Source: JBAYVY01 sp041674345 | Lineage (GTDB): Bacteria; Planctomycetota; Phycisphaerae; Phycisphaerales; Zrk34 | Length of the DNA: 9,833 nt | Direction of reading: 5' to 3' | NCBI GenBank assembly: GCA_041674345.1 | Contig: JBAYVY010000116.1 | Coordinates: 1-9,833, forward strand | Shown here: positions 1-7,062 of the stretch, in pieces | How positions within the stretch are numbered: the first letter of the stretch is position 1 | How the letters are laid out: every line of letters begins with the position of its first letter | Notes under the pieces: model-generated | What the model was told of the DNA's origin: nothing | The model's database searches: none | What the model saw: only the letters and a program-made list of their open reading frames with translations | Made by a program: the position numbers and the translations under genes

Positions 1-3000
1 AACATGTACAAGATCGCCGGGGAACTGACGCCGTTCGTCATGCACGTCGCCGCCCGCACGCTGGCGACGCACGCCCTGTCGATTTTCGGCGACCACAGCG
101 ACGTGATGAGCGTCCGCATGACCGGCTTCACGATGCTCTGTTCCAACAGCGTTCAGGAAGCGCAGGACATGGCCGCGATCTCGCAGTGCGCCACGTTCAA
201 CAGCCGGTTGCCCGTGCTGCATTTCTTCGATGGTTTCCGCACCAGCCACGAAGTTCAGAAAATCGAAACCCTCAGCGATGACGACCTGCGAGCGATGCTC
301 GATGACGGCTCGTTGCAGGCCCACCGTGATCGCGGCATGACCCCCGACAAACCCACCCTTCGCGGCACCGCCCAAAACCCCGATACCTTCTTCCAGGCAC
401 GTGAAGCAGCCAACCGTTTCTACACCGCCTGTCCGCAAATCGTTCAGGAGGCGATGGATCGTTTCGCCAAGCTGACCGGCCGGCAATACAAGCTGGTCGA
501 TTACGTCGGCGCGCCCGACGCCGATCGCGTCATCGTCATCATGGGCAGCGGCGCGGAAACCGCCGAGGAAACCATCGACTACCTCAACAAACGCGGCGAA
601 AAGCTGGGCCTGTTGAAAGTGCGTCTGTACCGGCCGTTCCCTGTGGAACAGTTGATCGACGCACTGCCCGCCGGCGTGAAATCCGTCGCCGTGCTGGACC
701 GCACCAAGGAACCCGGCTCCACCGGCGAGCCGCTTTACACCGATGTCGTCACCGCTTTGATGGAACAGGGCCGGATGGTGAAAGTGGTCGGCGGACGTTA
801 CGGCCTGTCGAGCAAAGAGTTCACCCCCGCGATGGTCAAGGCCGTGTACGACAACCTGAACGCCGCCTCGCCGAAGAACCATTTCACCGTCGGCATCAAC
901 GACGACGTGACCGGCCTGTCGCTGGCGGTCGATGACACCTTCGACATTGAAGCCGATGATGTGTCCCGCTGCCTGTTCTACGGGCTGGGCGCGGACGGCA
1001 CCGTGGGCGCGAACAAAAACTCCATCAAGATCATCGGCGAGGAAACCGACAACTACGCACAGGGCTACTTCGTTTACGATTCCAAGAAGTCCGGCGCGAT
1101 GACGACCAGCCACCTCCGCTTCGGCCCGCGCCCCATCAAGTCCATCTACCTCATCCGCAAGGCCGATTTCATCGCCTGCCATCAGTGGCAGTTCGTCGAA
1201 CGGTACGACATTCTCGAACTGGCGGGCCGGGGCGCGACCGTGCTGCTCAACTCGCCGTTCCCGGCTGGCAAACTGTGGGACCAACTGCCCCGCGAAATGC
1301 AGCAACAGGTCACGGACCTCCAACTGAAACTCTACACCATCGACGCCTACGAAGTCGCGCACGCCACCGGCATGGGTCGCCGCATCAACACCGTCATGCA
1401 GACCTGCTTCTTCGCCATCTCCGGCGTGCTCGAACGCGAGGAAGCCATCACCAAGATCAAGGAAGCCATCCGCAAAACATATGCGAAAAAAGGCGATGAA
1501 ATCGTCAAACGCAACTTCGCCGCGGTCGATCAGACCCTCGAACATCTGCACGAAGTGCCGATCGGCGGCGTGACCTCCAATCGCACGCGTCCGGCTGTCG
1601 TCTCGGACAAGGCCCCCGATCTGGTCAAGCGCGTCACCGCGATGATGATGGCCGGCAAGGGCGACCTGCTGCCGGTCAGCGCGCTGCCCGTGGATGGCGG
1701 CTGGCCCACCGGCACGACCCAATGGGAAAAGCGAAACATCGCCGAGGAAATCCCCGTCTGGACCGAATCGGTCTGCATCCAGTGCAACAAGTGCGCGTTG
1801 GTCTGCCCCCACGCGGCGATCCGCTCGAAAGTGTACGATCCGTCATCGCTGGCCGGTTCACCCGATGGTTTCCGATCCGTCGATTACAAAGCGCCGGACT
1901 TCAAGGGAAGCAAGTTCACCATTCAGGTCGCGCCGGAAGATTGCACCGGCTGCGGATTGTGCGTCTCGGTCTGCCCCGCGAAGAACAAGGCCGAGCCGAA
2001 ACTCAAAGCCATCAACATGGAACGCCAGTTGCCCATCCGCGAACGCGAGGCGGCCAACTACGACTTCTTCCTCCAACTGCCCGACGTCGATCGCACGGCC
2101 ATCGCCCGCATCGACGTCAAGGGGTCGCAATTCATGCGACCGCTGTTTGAATATTCGGGGGCGTGTGCCGGTTGCGGCGAAACGCCTTACGTCAAGCTGC
2201 TGACCCAACTGTTCGGCGACCGCATGTTGATCGCCAACGCCACCGGCTGTTCGTCGATCTACGGCGGCAACCTGCCGACCACCCCCTACTGCACCAACGC
2301 CGACGGACGCGGACCGGCCTGGGCCAACTCCCTGTTCGAGGACAATGCCGAGTTCGGCTACGGCATCCGCCTCGGCGTGGATTTCCAGTCCCACCGCGCC
2401 GCGTCGCTGCTGGTCGCACTGACTTCGCAGATCGGCGAACAGCTCGTCACGGCGATCACCACCAACGACCAGAACACCGAAGCCGGCGTCGTCAAACAAC
2501 GCCGACTCGTCGCCGAACTCCGCACCAAACTCAAGTCGATCAATGACTCCAAAGCCAGGGAACTGGACAAACTGGCCGACTTCCTGGTCCGCAAGAGCGT
2601 GTGGGTTCTCGGTGGGGACGGCTGGGCCTACGACATCGGCTACGGCGGACTCGATCACGTCCTGGCGTCCGGTCGCAAAATCAACATCATGGTCCTCGAC
2701 ACCGAGGTCTATTCCAACACCGGCGGGCAGGCCAGCAAGAGTACGCCCATCGGCGCTTCGGCCAAGTACGCCGCGTCCGGCAAGGAAACCAACAAGAAAG
2801 ACCTGGGCCTGATGGCCATGAGCTACGGCAACGTGTACGTGGCGCAGATCGCCATGGGCGCGAAGGACAACCATGTCGTCCAGGCGATGCGGGAAGCCGA
2901 CAGCTATCCCGGCACGTCGCTCATCATCGCTTACAGCCATTGCATCGCGCACGGTTACGACCTGGTGCATGGCTTCGAGCAGCAGGAACTGGCGGTCAAC

Positions 3001-3282
3001 AGCGGCATCTGGCCGTTGTATCGCTTCGACCCGCGACTCATCAGCGAAGGCAAGCCGCCGCTGCAACTGGACGCCAAGCCCGGCAAGGCGACGGTTCGGC
3101 AATACATGCAGAACGAGCAGCGATTCGCGATGGTCGAAAAGATCGACAAGACCCGTTTCGCCCGACTGGCCGAGGGTGCCGAACAGGCCGCGGCGCGGCG
3201 CGTGGCGATGTATCAGCAGTTGTCGCAACTGACCCGACACGCGAGCGTCCCCGGAAACGGCAACGGATCGGCGACGAACTGA
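1..3282 (+). CDS. nifJ: Pyruvate:ferredoxin (flavodoxin) oxidoreductase, 5'-truncated by the window edge
   Basis: Cytoplasmic enzyme that oxidatively decarboxylates pyruvate with CoA to acetyl-CoA and CO2, passing electrons to ferredoxin or flavodoxin. The frame is open from base 1 and enters in the family's conserved YKIAGEL segment of the N-terminal domain. Roughly 80-100 residues are therefore missing off the left edge, and the ATG at 4 is internal. Counting that Met as 1, the visible 1092 residues hold the rest of the pyrimidine-binding domain (HFFDGFRTSHE near 75), the transketolase-C-like domain, the gamma/EKR domain (GADGTVGANKNSIKIIGEE near 330), two ferredoxin-type 4Fe-4S motifs (C591/594/597/601 and C647/650/653/657), and the TPP domain with the GGDGWAYDIGYGG motif. 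All four cysteines expected for the proximal cluster are present (C721, C724, C749, C980), so the enzyme looks functional. It ends in a short Gly/Asn/Ser-rich tail. A palindrome starts 18 nt after the stop. The DHOD-like gene follows on the same strand. Confidence 0.97.
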   Translation, partial: NMYKIAGELTPFVMHVAARTLATHALSIFGDHSDVMSVRMTGFTMLCSNSVQEAQDMAAISQCATFNSRLPVLHFFDGFRTSHEVQKIETLSDDDLRAMLDDGSLQAHRDRGMTPDKPTLRGTAQNPDTFFQAREAANRFYTACPQIVQEAMDRFAKLTGRQYKLVDYVGAPDADRVIVIMGSGAETAEETIDYLNKRGEKLGLLKVRLYRPFPVEQLIDALPAGVKSVAVLDRTKEPGSTGEPLYTDVVTALMEQGRMVKVVGGRYGLSSKEFTPAMVKAVYDNLNAASPKNHFTVGINDDVTGLSLAVDDTFDIEADDVSRCLFYGLGADGTVGANKNSIKIIGEETDNYAQGYFVYDSKKSGAMTTSHLRFGPRPIKSIYLIRKADFIACHQWQFVERYDILELAGRGATVLLNSPFPAGKLWDQLPREMQQQVTDLQLKLYTIDAYEVAHATGMGRRINTVMQTCFFAISGVLEREEAITKIKEAIRKTYAKKGDEIVKRNFAAVDQTLEHLHEVPIGGVTSNRTRPAVVSDKAPDLVKRVTAMMMAGKGDLLPVSALPVDGGWPTGTTQWEKRNIAEEIPVWTESVCIQCNKCALVCPHAAIRSKVYDPSSLAGSPDGFRSVDYKAPDFKGSKFTIQVAPEDCTGCGLCVSVCPAKNKAEPKLKAINMERQLPIREREAANYDFFLQLPDVDRTAIARIDVKGSQFMRPLFEYSGACAGCGETPYVKLLTQLFGDRMLIANATGCSSIYGGNLPTTPYCTNADGRGPAWANSLFEDNAEFGYGIRLGVDFQSHRAASLLVALTSQIGEQLVTAITTNDQNTEAGVVKQRRLVAELRTKLKSINDSKARELDKLADFLVRKSVWVLGGDGWAYDIGYGGLDHVLASGRKINIMVLDTEVYSNTGGQASKSTPIGASAKYAASGKETNKKDLGLMAMSYGNVYVAQIAMGAKDNHVVQAMREADSYPGTSLIIAYSHCIAHGYDLVHGFEQQELAVNSGIWPLYRFDPRLISEGKPPLQLDAKPGKATVRQYMQNEQRFAMVEKIDKTRFARLAEGAEQAAARRVAMYQQLSQLTRHASVPGNGNGSATN

Positions 3283-3300
3283 GGCATGAATGGCAATGGC

Positions 3301-3430
3301 GAATGACGAAATCCGAATGACGAATCAAGCCCGAAGTCCGAAGCCCGAAACAAAGCCACGACCGCTGGTCGCGGTCTCCGTTTCGGACCTCGAGTTTCGG
3401 ATTTGATTCGTCATTCGGATTTCGTCATTC
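3301..3430. repeat. Large intergenic palindrome between nifJ and the DHOD-like gene
   Basis: Bases 3301-3328 are a perfect reverse complement of 3403-3430 (28 bp). Inner arms 3331-3351 and 3380-3400 pair at 16 of 21 positions, leaving a 28-nt loop at 3352-3379. Inside that loop a 5-bp hairpin forms (CGACC at 3359-3363, GGTCG at 3367-3371). The outer arms are themselves tandem: the left is built from the word GAATGACGAAATCC, and the right carries TTCGTCATTCGGAT twice (3407-3420, 3421-3434). As RNA this would be a very stable hairpin that could protect or end the nifJ transcript. No U-run follows it, so it is not a textbook intrinsic terminator. It resembles dispersed intergenic repeat DNA rather than a gene-specific regulator. 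No ORF or RNA gene was recognised in this gap. Confidence 0.9.
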
Positions 3431-3449
3431 GGATTTCAAAACAACCTCC

Positions 3450-3453
3450 GAGG
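3450..3453 (+). promoter_or_regulatory. Ribosome binding site that selects the DHOD-like start
   Basis: GAGG lies 5 nt before the ATG at 3459. The in-frame GTG at 3453 overlaps this site and has no Shine-Dalgarno sequence of its own, so ATG 3459 is preferred. Confidence 0.65.
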
Positions 3454-3458
3454 TGCAT

Positions 3459-4457
3459 ATGGACCTGACGACGAATTACATGGGTCTGAAACTGAAGAAC
3501 CCCATTCTGCCCGGTGCCGGCCCGATGGTGGATGATCTGTCGATGGTTCGCCGACTGGAGGACGCGGGCGCCCCGGCCATCGTCATGCACTCGCTGTTCG
3601 AGGAACAGATCGTCGGCGAGCAACTGGCGAATTACACCGCCACCGAGTTGCCGAAGGAGTATTACGCCGAGGCGCTGAGCTACCTGCCCGAACCGGAGGG
3701 CTTCCACCTGGGCCCCGATGAATACCTGGATCAGATCGGCAAGATCAAGAAGGCGGTGAGCGTGCCGGTGATCGCGTCGCTCAACGGCTCGACGACCGGC
3801 GGCTGGCTGGATTACGCCAAGCTGATCGCCGAGGCCGGCGCCGACGCTTTGGAACTGAACGTGTACGACCTGTCCATAGACCCCGCCCCCGGCATGCGAG
3901 ACGCGCAGGTGATCGAGCTTCGCACGATCGACATGGTGCGGCTGGTCAGCGGCGCGGTGAAGATTCCGGTGGCGGTGAAATTGTCGCCGTTTTACACGTC
4001 GATGGGCCACTTCGCCGGTCAACTGGCGAAGAACGGCGCGAAGGGGCTGGTGATGTTCAACCGGCTCTACCAGCCGGACATTGATGTGGAACTGCTGGAA
4101 ATGAAACGCACCAACCCCGTGGGGCTGGGCGACCTGAATCTGCGTCTGCGCTGGCTGGGCATTTTGTACGGACAGACCGGCGCGTCGCTGGCGGCCAGCG
4201 GCGGGATCACCACCGCCAACGAAGTGGTCAAGGCGATCATGGCCGGGGCGGATGTGACGCAGATGGTTTCCGCCCTGCTGCTCAACGGGCCGGAATACCT
4301 GGCCACCGTGCGCAAGAAGTTCGAGCAGTGGATGGAGGAAAAAGAATACGTCTCGCTATCGGATCTGCGCGGCAGCATGTCGATGAGCAAATGCCCGGAC
4401 CCGATGGCGTATCAGCGCGCCAACTACATGAGAACGCTGATGAGTTGGCGCATGTGA
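3459..4457 (+). CDS. Dihydroorotate dehydrogenase-like flavoprotein, PFOR-associated
   Basis: A 332-residue single-domain FMN-type TIM barrel of the class-1 dihydroorotate dehydrogenase (PyrD/PreA) superfamily. Visible barrel features are the N-terminal GLKLKNPILPGAGPM strand, N109 in ASLNGSTTGGW, N134 in ELNVYDLS, K174 in VAVKLSP, and the phosphate-binding glycine motif SGGIT (247-251) followed by GADVTQMVSALL. The class-1 catalytic loop normally reads like NLSCPN with a Cys or Ser base. Here the equivalent region reads NVYDLSID, so it is probably not the pyrimidine-pathway enzyme. From memory, proteins of this type are often encoded beside PFOR genes in other bacteria, which suggests a redox or salvage role tied to pyruvate oxidation, but the substrate is unknown. 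No Fe-S motif or partner subunit is visible. The start is chosen at ATG 3459 on the strength of GAGG at 3450-3453. Confidence 0.88.
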   Translation: MDLTTNYMGLKLKNPILPGAGPMVDDLSMVRRLEDAGAPAIVMHSLFEEQIVGEQLANYTATELPKEYYAEALSYLPEPEGFHLGPDEYLDQIGKIKKAVSVPVIASLNGSTTGGWLDYAKLIAEAGADALELNVYDLSIDPAPGMRDAQVIELRTIDMVRLVSGAVKIPVAVKLSPFYTSMGHFAGQLAKNGAKGLVMFNRLYQPDIDVELLEMKRTNPVGLGDLNLRLRWLGILYGQTGASLAASGGITTANEVVKAIMAGADVTQMVSALLLNGPEYLATVRKKFEQWMEEKEYVSLSDLRGSMSMSKCPDPMAYQRANYMRTLMSWRM

Positions 4458-4465
4458 ACAGGAGA

Positions 4466-4546
4466 GTTCAAAGTTGCAAGTTCAATGTTCAAAGTGGTCG
4501 GATGATATTTTTTTCAACTTTAAACCTTGAACTTTGAACCTTGAAC
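4466..4546. repeat. Imperfect inverted repeat of TTCAAAG/CTTTGAA words upstream of hypF
   Basis: Arm 4466-4495 matches the reverse complement of 4517-4546 at 25 of 30 positions. The two arms flank a 21-nt AT-rich loop that includes a run of seven T (4508-4514). The words GTTCAA, AAAGTT and CCTTGAAC recur within the arms. It begins 9 nt after the DHOD-like stop. A hairpin here could affect transcript ends or stability, but the T-run is in the loop rather than after the stem, so terminator activity is doubtful. The right arm overlaps the farthest upstream in-frame TTG for hypF. Confidence 0.8.
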
Positions 4547-4581
4547 CGCAAACAGACTTGGGCCGTTCGGTTCGCGCAAAC

Positions 4582-4586
4582 AGGAG
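4582..4586 (+). promoter_or_regulatory. Ribosome binding site supporting the hypF TTG start
   Basis: AGGAG lies 7 nt before the TTG at 4594. It is the best Shine-Dalgarno sequence near the 5' end of hypF. A second candidate is GAGG at 4660-4663, 5 nt before TTG 4669. The TTG at 4534 has none. Confidence 0.5.
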
Positions 4587-4593
4587 CGAACGA

Positions 4594-7062
4594 TTGGCAG
4601 CCGCCGCGAAGGGACAACTCGAATCCGATCAAGCGCGAGGACGCACCTCGCCGCCGGTCGAGGCCGCATTGCCCGGCCATGACACGCCGCAATCGCCGCG
4701 CCGACTGCGATGGCGTGTCACCGGCCAGGTGCAGGGCGTCGGCCTGCGTCCATATGTCTATCGTCTGGCGACGCTGCTGCGACTCCGCGGCTTCGTTCAC
4801 AACGATGAACGCGGCGTGGTCATCGAAGCGCAGGGGCCGAGCGATGCGCTGGACGCCCTTGAACAGCGATTGCGCGATCAGCCCCCGCCGCTGTGCCGCG
4901 TCGATCACATCACTCGCCAGGCCGTCGATCCGCAATCCGACGAAAAAAGTTTCGCCATCCGAACCAGCCCTTCAACTTCCGGGGGCGGTGGCGTCACGGG
5001 CGTCACCCCCGACGCCGCGGTCTGCGACGATTGCCTCCGCGAACTATTCGACCCTCAAAATCGCCGCCACCGCTACCCGCTCATCAACTGCACCCACTGC
5101 GGCCCGCGCTACACCATCGTGCAGCGCGTCCCGTACGACCGCCCCAACACCACCCTGTCGCGCTTCGCCATGTGCGAACCCTGCGCCGCCGAATACGCCG
5201 ACCCCCGGAATCGCCGCTTCCACGCCCAACCCACCGCCTGCCCCGACTGCGGCCCGCGATTGCAACTGGTCGATTCACAAGGCCGCCCGCTCGGCGGCGA
5301 ACCGATCCCGCAAGTCGCCGCGATGCTGCGCGATCGCGCGATCATCGCCGTCAAAGGCATCGGCGGGTTCCATCTATGCTGCCGCGCCGATGACGCCGGC
5401 GTCGTCACGCGCCTGCGCCAACTGAAAAACCGCGACGCCAAACCCTTCGCCCTGATGGTGCGCGATCTGCCCACCGCCGAACGACTGGTCCACCTCAGCA
5501 ACATCGCCATCGACGCGATGCGCAGCCCGGCCTGCCCGATCATACTCGCCCCCCGCTCGCAACAACTTTCGGGGGCGGGGGTGGTCGCCGAGGTCGCGCC
5601 GGGCATGCACCGTCTGGGCGTGATGCTGCCTTACACACCGGTGCATCATCTGCTGTTCGCCTGCGAACAAACGCCCGCCGTGCTGGTGATGACCAGCGCC
5701 AACCTGTGCGACGAACCGCTGGTGCGTGACAACGATGAAGCATTGTCGCGACTGTCGAATCTGTGCGATGCGATGCTCTGGCACGATCGCCCGATCCACC
5801 GCGGCGTCGATGATTCGGTGTTCATCGACTTCGGCGACAACGAACCGCTCCTCCCAGTCCGCCGCGCTCGCGGCTACGCGCCGCAACCCGTCGTCCTGCC
5901 TTCCCCATCCTTCCCTCAGTCCCTTAATCCCTCAATCCCTCAATCCCTTTCCCCCGGTCTTTGTCTCGGCGGCGAATTGAAAAACACCATCGCCGTCGTC
6001 CGCGACGGGCAGGCGATTCTTTCACATCATCTGGGCGACCTGAAACACCCCGCCGCGCTGGCCAACTTCAAACAGGCCGTCACCGATTTGTGCGACCTGG
6101 CGCGCGTCACGCCTCAATGGATCGCCCACGACCTTCACCCGGCCTATCTGTCCACGCTTCATGCACAACACCTGTCGCGTCAATGGGGCGTGCCGCTTTT
6201 CGCGGTGCAACACCATCACGCGCACGCCGCCGCCGTGCTGGCTGAACATCAGCATCCAGGCCCCGCGCTGGCCGTCGTGTGCGACGGAGTCGGCTATGGC
6301 ACTGATGGTCAAATCTGGGGCGGTGAACTTTTGCTGGCCGGTTACAGCGACTTCGTGCGGCTGGCGCATTTGCGGCCGCTGAAACTTCCGGGGGGCGACG
6401 CCGCCGCGATCGACACCCGCCGCTGCGCCATGGCGATGTTGCAACAGGTGGTCGGCGACCCCTTCGCCGCCACCGGCGAGGCCGCCGCGCTTTACGCCGA
6501 TTTCGAGCAGCGTCACGCCATCGGCGCGATGCTCGAACACAACGTCCGCACGGTCGCCACCACCGCCGCCGGGCGCTACTTCGACGCCGTGGCCGCGTTG
6601 CTGGGCCTTGCCGCCGTCAACCGGTTCGAGGCGCAGGCCGCGATGGCGCTCGAGGCCGCCGCCGCGCACGCAGCCCCACTCCAATCCGCCAACGACACCC
6701 CCTTGTTCCGCCTGACACCTGATGCCGCGATGACACAAATCGACCTCGTCCCGCTCATCGCCCGCATCCTCGAACTGAATCAAATGGGGCACGACCGCTC
6801 CGCGCTGGCCGCGATGTTCCACGAGCAACTCGCCCTCGCCTTCGCCGCCGCCGTCACGCAGGCGTCACAACACACCGGTATCCGCGTCGTCGCCCTGTCC
6901 GGCGGATGCTTCTGCAACCAACTGCTCACCGCACGACTGACCCATCATCTGCAATCACGCGGCTTCACGGTCCTGCGTCACACCCTCGTCCCGCCCGGTG
7001 ACGGCTCGGTCGCCCTCGGACAAGCCGCCATCGCTTCCGCCCTTTTTGGAGGAACACACTGA
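4594..7062 (+). CDS. hypF: Carbamoyltransferase HypF, [NiFe] hydrogenase maturation
   Basis: Cytoplasmic enzyme that uses carbamoyl phosphate and ATP to carbamoylate the C-terminal cysteine of HypE, the first step in making the cyanide ligands of the hydrogenase iron. Domains (TTG 4594 as residue 1, 822 aa): acylphosphatase-like from about 38 (TGQVQGVGLRP); paired zinc fingers with eight cysteines at 144/147, 166/169, 194/197 and 216/219, with canonical spacings 2-18-2-24-2-18-2; YrdC-like domain about 250-420 (AVKGIGGFHL, MTSANLCDEPL); Kae1-like domain from about 457 (GELKNT, HHHAH 540-544, DGVGYGTDG from 564). Oddities: the final motifs read SGGCFCN (769-775) and PPGDGSVALGQA, departing slightly from the usual SGGVFxN and PPNDGGxALGQ. 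A repeat-encoded Ser/Pro linker separates the last two domains. No ATG fits the 5' end. TTG 4594 follows AGGAG, TTG 4669 (797 aa) is nearer family length, and TTG 4534 lies inside a repeat arm. The stop overlaps the hypC start by 1 nt. Confidence 0.96.
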   Translation: MAAAAKGQLESDQARGRTSPPVEAALPGHDTPQSPRRLRWRVTGQVQGVGLRPYVYRLATLLRLRGFVHNDERGVVIEAQGPSDALDALEQRLRDQPPPLCRVDHITRQAVDPQSDEKSFAIRTSPSTSGGGGVTGVTPDAAVCDDCLRELFDPQNRRHRYPLINCTHCGPRYTIVQRVPYDRPNTTLSRFAMCEPCAAEYADPRNRRFHAQPTACPDCGPRLQLVDSQGRPLGGEPIPQVAAMLRDRAIIAVKGIGGFHLCCRADDAGVVTRLRQLKNRDAKPFALMVRDLPTAERLVHLSNIAIDAMRSPACPIILAPRSQQLSGAGVVAEVAPGMHRLGVMLPYTPVHHLLFACEQTPAVLVMTSANLCDEPLVRDNDEALSRLSNLCDAMLWHDRPIHRGVDDSVFIDFGDNEPLLPVRRARGYAPQPVVLPSPSFPQSLNPSIPQSLSPGLCLGGELKNTIAVVRDGQAILSHHLGDLKHPAALANFKQAVTDLCDLARVTPQWIAHDLHPAYLSTLHAQHLSRQWGVPLFAVQHHHAHAAAVLAEHQHPGPALAVVCDGVGYGTDGQIWGGELLLAGYSDFVRLAHLRPLKLPGGDAAAIDTRRCAMAMLQQVVGDPFAATGEAAALYADFEQRHAIGAMLEHNVRTVATTAAGRYFDAVAALLGLAAVNRFEAQAAMALEAAAAHAAPLQSANDTPLFRLTPDAAMTQIDLVPLIARILELNQMGHDRSALAAMFHEQLALAFAAAVTQASQHTGIRVVALSGGCFCNQLLTARLTHHLQSRGFTVLRHTLVPPGDGSVALGQAAIASALFGGTH
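5913..5952 (+). repeat. Tandem 8-mer repeat inside hypF, encoding an interdomain linker
   Basis: Four consecutive 8-nt units read CCCTCAGT (5913-5920), CCCTTAAT (5921-5928), CCCTCAAT (5929-5936) and CCCTCAAT (5937-5944), with a degenerate CCCTTTCC after them. They are translated as a Ser/Pro/Gln/Asn stretch between the YrdC-like domain (RRARGYAPQPVVLP) and the Kae1-like domain (CLGGELKN). HypF proteins usually have a shorter junction here, so this looks like tolerated low-complexity DNA within a linker. The base composition, pyrimidine-rich with little G, contrasts sharply with flanking hypF. Confidence 0.85.
7048..7052 (+). promoter_or_regulatory. Ribosome binding site of hypC
   Basis: GGAGG lies inside the last codons of hypF, 9 nt before the hypC ATG at 7062. 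It fixes the hypC start. Because the hypF stop and hypC start share a base (TGATG), it also implies translational coupling. Confidence 0.75.

Noticed and set aside
1858..3240. Long open frame on the minus strand (460 codons) antisense to nifJ
   Set aside because: It is fully antisense to strongly conserved PFOR domains, shows no recognisable domain, and long antisense frames are expected in high-GC genes with biased third positions.
3301..3434. CRISPR-like array
   Set aside because: The repeated words are 14 nt, adjacent and in inverted orientation. There are no regularly spaced unique spacers and no cas genes.
3453..3455. GTG as the start of the DHOD-like gene
   Set aside because: It overlaps the GAGG that serves the ATG 6 nt downstream, and has no Shine-Dalgarno sequence of its own.
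3459..4457. Pyrimidine-biosynthesis PyrD
   Set aside because: The catalytic SCPN-type motif is absent and no pyrimidine gene is nearby. The PFOR neighbour favours the DHOD-like subgroup.
4508..4514. T7 run as part of an intrinsic terminator after the DHOD-like gene
   Set aside because: The run sits in the loop of the inverted repeat rather than after a GC-rich stem, so the standard terminator geometry is missing.
4534..4593. TTG 4534 as the hypF start
   Set aside because: It lies inside the right arm of an inverted repeat and lacks a ribosome binding site. The 20 extra residues show no relation to HypF.
6022..6828. Minus-strand open frame (268 codons) antisense to hypF
   Set aside because: A shadow of hypF codon bias with Gly/Val/His-rich low-information sequence and no family resemblance. 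The frames at 7181-8023 and 8505-9422 are rejected for the same reason.
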